A model generated the notes under the pieces. The model searched no databases. It saw nothing but the letters and a program-made list of their open reading frames with translations, and was not told the origin of the DNA. 64,000 nt of DNA from Ailanthus altissimus (taxonomy: Eukaryota; Streptophyta; Magnoliopsida; Sapindales; Simaroubaceae), in NCBI GenBank assembly GCA_946807835.1, contig OX327712.1:19548001-19612000 (forward strand). The letters are read 5' to 3'. Positions 48,097 to 60,015 of the stretch are shown here, in pieces (the first letter of the stretch is position 1; each line of letters opens with the position of its first letter). A program made the position numbers and the translations under genes.

Positions 48097-48422
48097 TACC
48101 ATGATGATAAATACAGTAATATTAAAATCACAAACTCTTAAGTTCCCTTCATCAAGTCTTCATTTTTTCTTTCAAAAATAAAATTATTATGACAATTCGA
48201 TTTGCACCAAATCAACATTGATACAAATTGAAAAAGAATAGCAGGATAAATAAAGCAAGTGAAATGGTAATAATGAAATTTGTTCTTAATTATAAAAAAA
48301 AAAGAAAAAGCTCAGTAGATTCCGCTATTGTCTGCTGTTCTTTAAGTGCATAATATGACATGGGCTGAGTTGAACCGATTAGAAAAAATAATCAGAACTT
48401 CGGATAAGAAGCAAACCAACTG
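48097..48422 (+). promoter_or_regulatory. Upstream region of the oxidoreductase gene
   Basis: Only 326 bp lie between LTR relic G and the start codon, so this must hold the 5' UTR and core promoter. No clear TATA box stands out. The LTR may supply upstream elements. Confidence 0.4.
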
Positions 48423-51400
48423 ATGACCACTTCCATTTCCTCTTCATCTTCTCTCATTCTCCAACCTCTTAAATCCTCGAAACCCTCAAAATTGTTAAAA
48501 GCAAAGGCGTCAACTTTAACCATCAAAGCAACTTCTCAACCAAAACCCGTCAAAAATGGCCAAAAATCCCCTACAAGAAACCGTAGAAGATCATCATATG
48601 GCACCTCAAGAAGGTCAGCTATCAAAAAGACCTTCTCTCAAGAGCAAGTCACGTTCAATGCACCAGTCTCTAGCGACCCGCACGTGGGGATTATTGGTGG
48701 AGGCATGGCGGGTCTGGTTTGTGCTTTGAGTTTGGAAAAGAGAGGTGTCAAGTCCACAGTTTTTGATACGGTTAGTAGTTGTCTCGTCTTAATGGTAATG
48801 TTTGTGTTTGAGAGTATAGGCTTATTTCTTTGAAAAATAGTAACTGAAAGCAGCTGATTGTCACTATTTTCGGAAGGAAAAATGCTAGCCACAGTGAATA
48901 TTGTGTTCGGTAATAAGAGTTTTTTGTATCATTCATTGAAATGTAGCAATTCTGACAGTGATGCAACTTGGCAAGCATAGATCTTTTCAGAATGCATTCC
49001 TGATATGATTAACTATCCGTGTCAACCACAATAATGTTTTCTGAAGCCATGAAATTCTGCTTCCAGAGTATGACTTTATTATGATTTAAGCACTATGTTA
49101 TTCATACTGAGTGCTTTTAATGTTTCTTAGTTGAGCACTGAGTTTGTCAACCACTTATATGTTGTGATTATTTGGGTTTCTTACTGTGGTTTGCTATATT
49201 AGGGGAATCATGGCTTAGGAGGAAGAATGGGAACCAGAGTAATTGGTACTCAACCACTAGTATTTGATCATGCAGCTCAATTCTTTACTGTGAATGATTC
49301 TCGGTTTGGTCAGCTGGTTGATGGTTGGTTGGAGAGAGGTCTGGTGCGGCCATGGGAAGGTCTGATTGGGGAGCTTGAAGTGGGGGGTCGATTTGTTTCA
49401 CTTCCGTCTTCTCCTCCAAGATACATTGGTCTAAATGGGATGTGCCCTCTAGCTGACTCTTTACTGGCCCAGGTAACTATTCTTTGTTTCGCTTTCATGT
49501 TTTTGTGTTGAGATTCTATAGTGCTTATTTGCAGAAAAGAAAAGGGGGTTCAATAATTAAATAACAACTATAAGAAACTGCTATTTTATTTTGAAGATTG
49601 TTGGAAGGTACCATTATGACTTGGATGGATCCCACAAGTTGCAGCACTATAGTACTGGTTCAAAGTCCCAAAGTAGTTTTGAGTTTTGGCTGCATAAGAT
49701 GAAATTAAAGTTACAATCCCATGGTCAAATGATTTCAATTGTGACTGCATAATTGGACTTAATGAAATAATGGTAATTACTTGATAGAGTGCATTTCTAT
49801 TCTTACGTTATGGCAATGACCACAGATAAGGAAGAGATGAATTAGTATAACCTCATTTTGCACCACTGGGATGTATCAAGTTGTAATGTTGTATTACGAC
49901 TTCAGTTCTTCTTTGTAACAAGCTTGATGTATGCAATGGTATACCATTAATATTGTTATTGAATTAGGTGAATCAAAACTCCTTTGTTCTTCATGTCAGC
50001 TAAATATGTTTTGACTCTTGGTGCAGACTTCTATGGTTAATGTTATCAGACCTTGCTGGATTAGTACACTTGAGCCATTTAACGGAATGTGGCACTTGAG
50101 TGAGAATGGAAAACCTCGCGGGCAGTTTGATATAATTATCATTGCTCATAATGGTGATTCCATGCCCCTATACTTGCTTCTCTTTTTTCCCCTCATTTTA
50201 GTCTGAAGTTTGTACAATGTTATAGTGTTACAGTTTTGCATTAAGAGTATGTCATTTAGCATTTATTACATTTCCTCTCTAGAGATTCACTTTTTTTTTG
50301 TAAATTGTTTATTGGGCCTCATTTTTGAAATAGAAAAGGATAGCTGATTCTACATCCAATCATTACAAAGCATTTAGGAATAGTTTGATTGAAATTATTT
50401 AGCAATCAGTTTGGCACAAAGGAACCTTCCCATATTCAAATGCCTATAGTAGGGATCTAATTCCCATCCTCGTGAGGTTTGGAGTCGGAATACTCCTGGC
50501 TTATTAAAAATGCATCTATCGGTTATATGTAACATACATGTTTAGTTCAAAAGAGCTGCAAATTTCGTACAATTTTATATAGATTTTTCCCATATTGGAG
50601 AAAAACTGATAGATAGTTTACGAGCAACTTGTAACCATAAACATCTAGAAGATTGGCATCAAATGTTAGTTGATTAGGTTGGAGTAACATGAGCTGAGCT
50701 TTCTATCTATGCCATTCATTTATTTACTCTTAGATATGTCCACAACTCAACATATTAATAATGTCCTATTGTTTTCTATTAAGTTTCTCTTATAAGTGTG
50801 ACATTGTGTGTTATCAAAGAGCTGAAAACATATGCATAACTTTAGAACCTAATGGTATGGTTTTTCTTATGGATAAAGCCCTAATCCATCACCACTGAGA
50901 GCAATAATAAGCAAAGCAGTAAATTAAAAACAAGGAAAAAATAAACATAGACTTATAATGGTTCACTCTTAATTTGAGAGCTACGCCTACTTGTTTTGTA
51001 TTACAGATTTTCACTTACTGAGAAAAGGATTACAAGATGGTTTCACGCATCATGCCTCTCTCTATTTCGTGCATTGTATAAAAAACAGCTCTGCTAGTAG
51101 TCTCTATATAGTTGGAATACTAGGGTAACCTAATTCATGAACAAAATTCCCAATATACCCTTAATGCAATTTCAGGTTGGGGGTTTTCTCTCGCATCCCT
51201 AGGAGAGGGGTTTACCACTCCCCTTCCAATCCCCATGTCGGCATTACCACAAAGGTCGATCTGTGTGCTAAGTTTGTATTAGGGCGATAATTAGGCTCCA
51301 CACATTCAACAGTTTTTGGATCCCGAAGAAAATTTTATGTTTATTTCCTTTTTTTTTTATTAATTAACTAAAGAACTGCTATTGCCTATGTTTTCTTGTG

Positions 51401-53324
51401 TTCAGATTTTGGCTTTTATTTGTAGTAATAGTTCCTCCATGTGATTGATAGGAAAATGTGCAAATCGGTTGCTGAATTCATCTGGCTTACCTCTAATAGC
51501 CAGACAAATGAAGGTATACTTTGAATTGAAGTCTTCAGTTTGTTTATCTTATCTACCCTATGCTTTATGCTTTGGTCACTGTGACCAACTCTGAACTGTT
51601 TAGAATAAGCTGTTGCCTTTCTTCATTTGTAGAGGCTGGAATTGAGTTCTATATGGGCCCTGCTTGCAGCATTTGAGGATCCCCTTCCAATAGGCAGTGC
51701 TATGAAATTTGAAGGAGCCTTTGTTAAAGGTGTTGATTCTGTCTCATGGATGGCAAATAACTCAGCAAAGCTTTTGAATTCTCAAAGTGATGGTCCTCAC
51801 TGTTGGACCTTCCTCAGCACTGCTGCTTATGGAAAGCGAAACAAGGTTCCACAGGTCAGTTCTTTTATTGAAATTCATCTTATTGTTTTACTTACATTTG
51901 TACACATGGTTGTTTTTGAGCATTCACCCACTTCTTTTACCAATTGCTTGGACCCTACTTGAATCCGTGCATACCTCAGTTTGAAATTCCAGATTTTTAG
52001 CTAGATCATAGGGACTATGCACTGGATGGTGTGGAATAGTATGATGGGATTTTTCTTTGATGACTCCAAGAAACAAGGCTGCAATGAGTTTTGTTTCGTG
52101 TGCATATTTATGTATACTTGGCAATAAGATTAACTTCAACTTTCTCTGAATGCTTGAATCAATATGACTGCGGTTCATATATGTATATGTTGCTATTCAA
52201 GTTTCTGCAAGATGTGTATGATTGCTTTTGTTGTCTTATTAGGAAAATATCCCAACTGCAACTGCAGAGAAGGTGAAAACAGGTATGCTTGAGGGTGTTG
52301 AAGCTGCACTTGGCGTACTGAAAGGTGAACTTGAGAAGCCCATTTACACTCGAGTCCAGTTATGGTAAGATGCCACTATTATGAACATGACTTTGTAATT
52401 TCATTTTTGTCATGGTCCATTCGGATCATTGTGGCCTACTTGGATTGTAAAAGCATTTGTTATCAATCTTCATACAGAAAGAGTAGTTTATTTGGACAGA
52501 CTTAATTGAGTGATTGAATGGACTTGTATATAGTTCTACTTTTAGTTTCTTGTTGAGCTTGTTTGAAATATCAAATGGAACGTGTAATTCCATAAATATT
52601 TAAAAGAATTTGAGAATTTCATAAATATTTTCTTAACCTTTGTGATTAAGCTAAAAATTTATGGCAATTCGAGTTTCGTTTATGATGATTAATGGTTGAT
52701 TTTTTTTTTGTTATGGAATGTGTAGGGGTGCAGCTCTTCCAACCAATACTCCAGGTATCCCATGTATCTTTGATCCTCATGGAAGGGCTGGCATATGTGG
52801 TGATTGGCTGTTGGGTTCAAGTTTAGAGTCAGCAGCTTTAAGTGGCATGGCTCTTGCTAATCATGTAAGCGAATAATATGCTCTGCCTTTTCACTTATTT
52901 GTTTTATTTTGTTTATAGAAATATATACATCATTTTTTACAATTACTTATCAAATAAAAAAGATCTGTAGCACAACTTCTATATCACTATGGCCAAATAG
53001 GATGTTTTATGGACATTTAAATAGTAAATCTTTTTATTTTGGCTTCAATTCAGTTTGAAATATCAGTCAAAGATTTTCATACATAAACCTTTAGGCTTGA
53101 TTATTTATATATACATAAACCTTTAGGCTTGATTATTTATATATAAAAAATGTATTTGGTCTGTGCAGATTGCTGATTATTTAGGAAGTGGTGGAGTTTG
53201 TCCTGAGAAGTTTGCTGTTGGTTTACAAAATGAGTTTCGGCCCCTTGAAGGACATGATATTGGACAATTTCCAGGTTTGGAGTCCATTGAAAAGGAGATT
53301 CAAGCATATCAACTTACCACTTGA
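48423..53324 (+). CDS. Renalase-like FAD/NAD(P)-binding oxidoreductase, plastid-type
   Basis: Protein of 481 aa in eight exons: 48423-48770, 49203-49472, 50027-50153, 51452-51513, 51633-51854, 52243-52364, 52726-52864 and 53169-53324, all GT-AG with consistent phases. Residues 1-40 are Ser/Thr/Lys-rich and nearly free of acidic residues, like a chloroplast transit peptide; a basic, Arg/Ser-rich linker follows. The dinucleotide-binding motif GIIGGGMAG is at 89-97 and continues with ALSLEKRGVKSTVFDT; the second FAD motif GLGGRMGTR spans the first exon junction region (about 120-128). The C-terminal FAD motif is CGDWLLGSSLESAALSGMAL, typical of the amine-oxidase/renalase fold. It matches the plant family of Arabidopsis At3g04650. 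The substrate is unknown. Intron 3 (1.3 kb) contains an antisense LTR. Confidence 0.9.
50840..51311 (-). repeat. Antisense copia LTR fragment in intron 3 of the oxidoreductase gene
   Basis: In the minus sense it begins TGTTGAATGTGTGGAGCC at 51311, has a TATA-like ACTATATAGAGAC near 51108 and a copia U5 signature GTAGGCGTAGCTCTC / GAACCATTATAAG at 50951-50990, and fades into ACCATTAGGTTC at about 50845, like the last part of a primer-binding-site region. No internal domains follow. Confidence 0.55.
53081..53144. repeat. Perfect 32-bp tandem duplication in intron 7
   Basis: ACATAAACCTTTAGGCTTGA plus 12 more bases, at 53081-53112 and again at 53113-53144, close to the acceptor of exon 8 at 53168. 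Confidence 0.95.
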
Positions 53325-54931
53325 AATTCCTAATCAGGCTTTGAAGATTTCTAGATTCACTAGGTATGCTCATATGTCGAACACATTGCTGATTCTTGCC
53401 TCGATGCATTTTGGCTAACGTCATGTTAATTCTCTTGTTTGTTTTAGCTTAGGATGACTAGATGGCAGAACTTGTTTACAAGGTGCTGTTAAATGTTAAT
53501 GGCATGGTTCTATCCAAGATCCTGAAGTTCATTCCGTGATATCATCCATTCCAAAACATAATGGCAGATGCAATTTAATGGGATATCCCCCCGGCATCCT
53601 TCTAGAAAATTTATAATATCTGAAACCCTTCACAGTTCTATGCATATCAGTTTGAACACAAGCCAAATATCGGAAGCGGATTTATGAAGGTCACTATGTG
53701 CCACAAACATAAATGGAATCACTTTCTTCAGCCGCAGTGGGATAAAAAAAAATGTAGTTTCTGAGCTTCTCGTAGTGAAACTGGTTGGGATCTGAACCCT
53801 CCTCACATAGGAAAAACTCTCTGAAAAATATTGAATACCGTTAGAACTTAATAGATGCTAATATGACTTGTAATAACAATATGTTTGATATGAAAGAGTT
53901 ACCGAGGAATTGATATTATGCTTAATGAATATTTTGTTCCATAAATGTATGGGTGATAGAATTCTCCTCGGGTTAATGAAGATTTGCCTCGAAGGGAGAG
54001 TAATTAGAGTTATATTTTAGATAATTTTTTAGGACAGGGGTTTGGATATAGTAAATTAAACTCTGAATTAAATTTGAGTTAGATTAAGGATAAGTTTATT
54101 TTTTTTAAATTCACATCAAATACTTAATTTTTTTTTTAAAAAAAGTATATAAAAAATTTATTTATTTATATAAATTAAAATTAATCACATGTTAAATATG
54201 AAGATATAAAATTTATTTACATTATATTTTTAAAAATTTTGATTCTTATTTATATTTTTAATTATATTTAATATTAAATAATTACTTTTAAATTGGAGTG
54301 AATTAATTTATTAAAAAAAATTAAAAAAGAACAAACAAAAGAGGTAAATGATTTTATTACCATTTTTAATTTTTTAGTTATCATTCATCTAACTCAAAAT
54401 TTTTTTTATTTTGAATTATAAGTTTAAGAAGAATCTTAATAGAAATTTGATGTTTGAATTACAAATGAAGCATGATGATTTAGATACTAAAGTTTAAATA
54501 AATTATTAATCTTTGTAATTTTTACGTTTTAATTTATGTTATTGATTTTTTAAATTAATATTTAAAGATTCGATGTAGTTTATATTTTTTTTGTAATGTT
54601 TACAATGTTTTAAATATATTATGATTGTATGGGGTACAAGACTATTTTATAAAATTAAATCGATACAAATAAAAGAGCATTTAAAAAATTAAAAAAAAAT
54701 CGAGAATGAAGTACCCATGGAGATCCTATTCCTATTTAGGGATTTTCAACTCCAAACTCAAATTACATATATCGGGTATGGGGTGAGTATAAGAATCTTT
54801 ACACCCTTCGAGTACGAGAATGAGGATTATAATCTGCACTTCAACGCACCCCGTTACCAATCCTACTTAAAGGTCTTGTCCTCCAAAGAGTCCATCTCTC
54901 TTGATATATATAATGTATTTTTTCGAGGAGT
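53325..54931 (+). other. 3' UTR of the oxidoreductase gene, then AT-rich spacer
   Basis: The first few hundred bases after the TGA are less AT-rich and probably transcribed. A segment at about 54710-54900 (GGAGATCC, GGGTATGGGGTGAGTATAAG, GTACGAGAATGAGGAT) has the look of a dispersed repeat; its 82-aa ORF has no recognisable domain. Confidence 0.45.
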
Positions 54932-54940
54932 TTTTATTAA

Positions 54941-55930
54941 GGGAAATGACTTTTTTGTCCTTTAAATTTAACCTAATTCTCAATTTTGTTTCACGAGTTT
55001 AAAAAATTTAATTTTATCTTAATCTATTAGTGAGATTCGGTTAGTTTTAACACTGGAGAGGTAAAATAATCACTCCATACAGAACTTTGAAATGAGCTGA
55101 CACAAAATATTTATGTGACAAAATATTTACGTGACAAAATATTTACGTGTTAATCATTGATTAGTTACTAAAATAATTAAATCAAATAATTAAAAAAGGG
55201 GGCAACCATCAGTGGCTGCCATTGTCGGTGGCCAACCGATCGCCAGTGACTAATTGCGATTTGACTCAAATTTTTGTGATTTACGTGATGGTGGGATTTG
55301 TTTTATCAACGGAACAATGTAGATGTGCCAAAAGTGAGAAAGAATATGGTGGTTGATGATGGCCGCCACCGTTCGCTGTCAAACAGCTGTGCACTGCCCC
55401 CACCGTTGAACAGAATAGCAGCCGATTTGTCCAATGGTCAGGGCAGTGCACGTTACCGCCTTATCATTCGACGGTGAACGGCAGCGACTATTGCCAATTA
55501 CCACGTTCTTCCTCACTTTTGGCACATCTACAATGTTTTGTTAATAAAACAAATTCCACCATCGCGTAGATCATAAAATTTTGAGTCAAATCGCAATTGA
55601 TCACGGAGATTGGTCGACCACTGACGACGGCAGCCATTAATCGGCTGCTCTCTTTTTATTTATTTATTTTACTAAATTATTTTATTAAACCTATTACAAT
55701 ATATTATGTATTTTTTTAAAATTTTAAAAACCTATTAATATTTGATACATGTACATTATATAGTGTACTTGCATCATTATTTCTAACTAATATAAAGGGC
55801 AAATTTATCAATATATTATTAAAAGAAATTTTCAATCAAATCTAATGGACTGTCACTATCAAATTAAGACAATTAAATTTTTTAAAATTTGTGAGATAAA
55901 ATTAAAAATTAAATCAAATTTAAAAAAAAA
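54941..55930. mobile_element. Foldback element with long terminal inverted repeats
   Basis: About 990 bp made almost wholly of two inverted arms of some 450 bp. Outer pairing: TTTAAAAAATTTAATTTTAT on the left matches the reverse of 55862-55900. Inner pairing is strong: left GTAGATGTGCCAAAAGTGAG (about 55320) is found exactly in reverse near 55513-55532, and ATTGCGATTTGACTCAAA (about 55255) in reverse near 55580-55600. Around the loop, GTGCACTGCCC (about 55389) faces GGGCAGTGCAC (about 55442). Flanking 9-mers TTTTATTAA and AATTATTAA agree at seven of nine sites, pointing to a Mutator-like origin. No transposase is encoded. Confidence 0.75.
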
Positions 55931-56208
55931 AATTATTAACCTTTTTTTTAATATTTCTTCGTGCACTTGATGTATTTCATCATTCATCATTAAATAATAG
56001 AAGTACATTCTTAAAGGACCAAACATGAGAATTTGGCAAAAAATACACCATATGATGGAAAAAAAAAAGTTGAAACAAATCATGATTATGTAACGAGCCT
56101 ACGATGGATAAAATATTTGCATTACATGATATAGATATACAAATATTTACTCCTATATTAATGAATCTATTATTTAAATATTGTTTGAGCACAGCTATAT
56201 TAAAAATA

Positions 56209-56440
56209 GGAAAAATATCAATTTTATCTCTAATTTAATTGATAAATACTAATTTACTTCTTCTTTTTTATAATTATTTAATTAGTCTCTATAAAGACAA
56301 AAGTAATCATAATTCAATAATAAAAGTGGTAGTAAAAAATAGTAAAAAATGTTTCTTAAAACTAATCGAATATTTATGAAAAAAGTAAAGATTAAGTTGG
56401 TATTTATCATTTAAATCAAAGATGAAATTGACATTTTCCC
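56209..56440. mobile_element. Mutator-like MITE
   Basis: 232 bp, left end GGAAAAATATCAATTTTATC and right end in reverse GGGAAAATGTCAATTTCATC, arms pairing over about 80 bp. It is flanked by TTAAAAATA (56200-56208) and TTAAAAATT (56441-56449), a 9-bp target duplication with one change, as for Mutator-like elements. Confidence 0.75.
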
Positions 56441-56449
56441 TTAAAAATT

Positions 56450-57169
56450 AAGTTAGTATTTATCATTTAGCTTTACTTCGTCAAATTAATTTTTTACGTG
56501 CCTCTTCATTGTTTAGACCAATTTTCTTATTTTGTTTATTTGTTTTAAATTATTTTTTATACTAAATAAGTTTTTAAAATATAACTAATAAGAAATATGA
56601 ATAAATATACCCAACAAATACATGTTGTGCCACAGGCAATCCAGTCTAGGAAATCCAAAAGTCTTCAGCATTCACATTCACCATGACAATTTCTGAAACA
56701 ACTGAAAAGAAAAAAACAGGCTGCTTCCGCAAAATTAACCTTATAGGTAGCAACCAAAACAATAAGAAGCTGACACAACTTCAAATCTCTATTTTCCCAT
56801 CCTTTGCTGTGTTTCTCTCCTATGAGATGTGTTGAGATGAAAGATTTACTTAAAGGGTCTTCATTTTAGATTGTAATTAACGTATTAACAAAAACGGATA
56901 ATAGGTTGCTAAAAGTAAGCTGAAGATATCAGGTTCAAATTAGTTCATTTTTTGTTGAAAACAGAATTATTTGATAATTTGATAAACAACTTAATAATAT
57001 TTATTCTTTCATATTACTTGGAATCATGATAACACAAGAAAATAGGGGCAAAAAGCTATTATATAATTGCATTACATGATTAAAGTTCAAATCTGTGCTA
57101 ATGAACAAACCTATAAGCCAAGACAAAATGTTACAGAAATGACAGAAATAAGGGAAATGATATCAAGGT
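56450..57169. other. Spacer and distal 3' flank of the WRKY gene
   Basis: No gene recognised. The stretch right after the MITE (56450-56480) repeats part of its right end (TTAGTATTTATCATTT), so a second broken copy may abut it. Confidence 0.45.
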
Positions 57170-57462
57170 TTTACAGCCAACACTATTAATATCATATAAA
57201 TGAGCCTTTCAGATTTTCACTGCTGTAGCTTCAAACTGAAAATGAAAGCTAAAAAGCACAGAACACATGTCACATTTACCATGAACAACTAGCTACAGCA
57301 TCAGTCTATGGTGTCAAAGTCTTTAAACTACAAACTATATGTACAGCAGAAATTCACAATTACAGATAAAAATAGTCTTGGTTGAATTTGGATGGTTGGG
57401 AAGCTGCTGGCTTTCTTCAAGTCGTATCAAATTCATTATCTCCAATATTCCAATGGGTTGGT
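57170..57462 (-). other. 3' UTR of the WRKY gene
   Basis: Directly downstream of the stop codon (TGA, plus strand 57463-57465). Plus-strand ORF 57339-57527 is an antisense shadow. Confidence 0.5.
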
Positions 57463-58984
57463 TCATGTATAAGCAGAGTGTGAAGACTGCAAAAGCCTGG
57501 AATGATTATGCTCACCTTCATATGTGACAATCAGCATTGAAGGGTCTTCTGGGCATCTCTCAACGTGCTTTCTTGCTGGGCATCCTCTCACACTGCTACA
57601 TTTATAGTACCCTCTGCCAATTCAATACCCTTGTGATTAGTCACATTCATTCAATGTTCATACTCATGTTTAAAGTGTCATCATGATCAAAGATTAGTAA
57701 TTATGCCCCACATGTAACTAACAACTAACGTGTTACCATTTTGATTTTTGATGTTGAATGGTAACCATCTTATTTTTCACCACCCATGTTGTACAATGAG
57801 CTTTATCGTGGGCTGCAAGAATTAAATGAGGCCTTGTACAGTTGCCTAAGCCCAACTCAGTCCCAATTGGGAGAAATGAGCATGAACGTGTCATTCTACC
57901 AATGGCTCTGTGTAGAGTGGCTCTAGTTACCCTGAACATTAGTAAGGTTATGAAAATAAATGTACTAACCTAGGATGAGGAGAACCCTTAATTGGTTTTT
58001 GCCCATATTTTCTCCACGAGTACTCATCAGGAGGAATATCAGCAACCTTGTTACTAACTGCAGGCACTTTAATGGATCTCTTTATCCTCTGCTTCCTATA
58101 TACAAATCCAAAAGCTAGCAGTAATTAATTAATTGGATTAAACAAAGAAAACACAGTTTTAACTCATCACACAACTATGGATTTTAATTAAGATGAAGAA
58201 AAGAAAGAAGAAAATCTGACCTTCTCTTTGAGCAATGGCATTTACCACTACTGCTACATTTAACACTTCCATCTTCACCTCTGCCAATACACCTCTTCCT
58301 GGAATGTTGAGAGATCTGGCTTGATTGCTGTGGCACACCAATCAAATGGAAGGAACTTGAATTTCCATCCAAGTTAGCCACACTACAATCCAAACTCAAA
58401 GATGAAATGAGTGATTTAGTTGGTGTGCAACTAGACCCATCAAATTTCAGATTTATGCAACTGTTGGCACTCCTGCCAGAATACATCATCTCAGCTTGAT
58501 ATTTCTGTTGCTGTTGCCGCTGAAACTGCAGCCTTTGCATCTGCTGCTGCTGGTGCATGAACTGGAAGCTCTGTGGTGGTACAGTTGGAGCAATTTGGAG
58601 AGGGGATTTGATGAAAGACGAGATCTTTTCTCTTGATGGGGTTTCATTAAACATCTTTGGTGTAGGATTTTCAAAGAAATGATCAGCTGGGATTATTTGG
58701 AGTGGCTTTGGTGACAAAATTGGTCTAAGATTAGGACTATCCAAGAAAATATTTTCAGGCAAATTAGATGAGGGTTTCAGGTTTTTCAACTTCCTGACTC
58801 TTCCATGGCCTAAACTATTGCTTAAAATAGACACAACTCTTTGGAACTTAAACACAGCCTCCCCAGTTTCCATTGCCAAGTTCCTGTTTTGAACTTGATC
58901 TTTTTGTTGAGACAAGAGACTTAGAACTCTGTAGCAGCTCTCAACAGCTGCCTTGTTAGCTTCTTCAACCCCCTCCATGGCCAT
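57463..58984 (-). CDS. WRKY39: Group IId WRKY transcription factor (WRKY39/74/21 clade)
   Basis: Protein of 346 aa in three minus-strand exons: 58221-58984, 57970-58095 and 57463-57613. Residues 1-75 carry the IId N-terminus [20 protein letters not shown] and the calmodulin-binding-type C motif ([20 protein letters not shown]). Next come a Gln-rich stretch ([21 protein letters not shown]), [20 protein letters not shown] and the IId zinc cluster/nuclear-localisation region [15 protein letters not shown] ... [18 protein letters not shown]. The DNA-binding domain has WRKYGQK at 282-288 and a C2H2 finger C302-X5-C308-X23-H332-X-H334. The intron after PHPR is the R-type site shared by the group. 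IId factors bind W-boxes and calmodulin. A second Met at residue 3 could also serve as start. The symbol follows family fit plus neighbours; WRKY74 and WRKY21 are close alternatives. Confidence 0.94.
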
Positions 58985-60015
58985 TAAAACAATAAAAACA
59001 CTAGAGCCTCACTAGAAAAATCCTTAAAACCCTGATGAAAACCATCAGAAAGATGCCAAATTTGAACCTTAGAAACCCGAAAAACTAGACCATAATTCCA
59101 GAGAAAAAAAAAACACTTTAAAACCAAGATGAAAAGAAAAAGATGGTCAAAACAAAAACAAAAACAATCTTTATTGAACAAACAAGGACAAACCCATGTG
59201 TATACGTAGCATTTACTGACATGGGGTGCTGCACAAAAAATCTTTCAAAAACAAAAGCTGAATGAGAATGCTATCATATTGCAATCATTAAAAGACTACT
59301 CACAGATGACACATTATCTATTTATTTATCTTTTTGTTCTTTTGAAGGGTAAATACAAAATTGTTAGTAGACAAAAATTCAAAGAAAAAACCTTTGTTTG
59401 GGAATCCAAAATTATGTCCTTTTGAGTTTAGAGTTTTGAATAGAAAGATGTGAAAGAAGATAAGACTATGATCACTTTATGGAACTTGTTGCTAAAATGA
59501 CACAAAAGAAGAAAAACAAAGCCTCTCTTTTTCTAAATTAATTAAAATCAAATTATTACAAAGATAAAAATCCTATACAGCAAAAGAGACAGTGGTGCTC
59601 CTCTGCCCCTGCTCTGTCCAATGCACATAACTTATAAAACAGAGAACAAACTTGAAGTCTCTGCCCAAAAAAACATGAACATCGCGTGGGTCCCACCCTA
59701 AATGCAACTCTTTATTCTTTTTTGTTATATTTTTTTAGTTAAGAGAAAATTTTATTAAAGTGAAAAAGAGAAAAAAATACAAATGGATAATTTTTTTGTT
59801 ATATATATATATATTAAAAAAATTATTGAATTCAATTGTAAGAATTATGCTCTTATTTGTTAATATTTGTGGTGGGAACTCATGTTTCTAAAAGAATTTG
59901 GGTCAAAAATATTCAAGAAGGAAAAGGATTTAATTGCATTTAAAAAATTTATATTGTTATTTAATATTAATATTAACAAAATTCAAAACTCAAAAGAATC
60001 TTACCAGTCAAACTA
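58985..60015 (-). promoter_or_regulatory. 5' UTR and promoter of the WRKY gene
   Basis: In the minus sense a TATA-like TTTTATAAG lies at about 59640-59631, which would give a 5' UTR of roughly 600 nt. W-boxes in the minus sense: TTGACC at 59145-59150 (in the presumed UTR), TTGACC at 59901-59906 and TTGACT at 60006-60011. Their presence fits the auto- and cross-regulation known for WRKY genes, but TTGAC is short and common. Confidence 0.45.

Noticed and set aside
57339..57939. ORFs around the WRKY 3' exons on either strand
   Set aside because: Antisense or intronic; not conserved.
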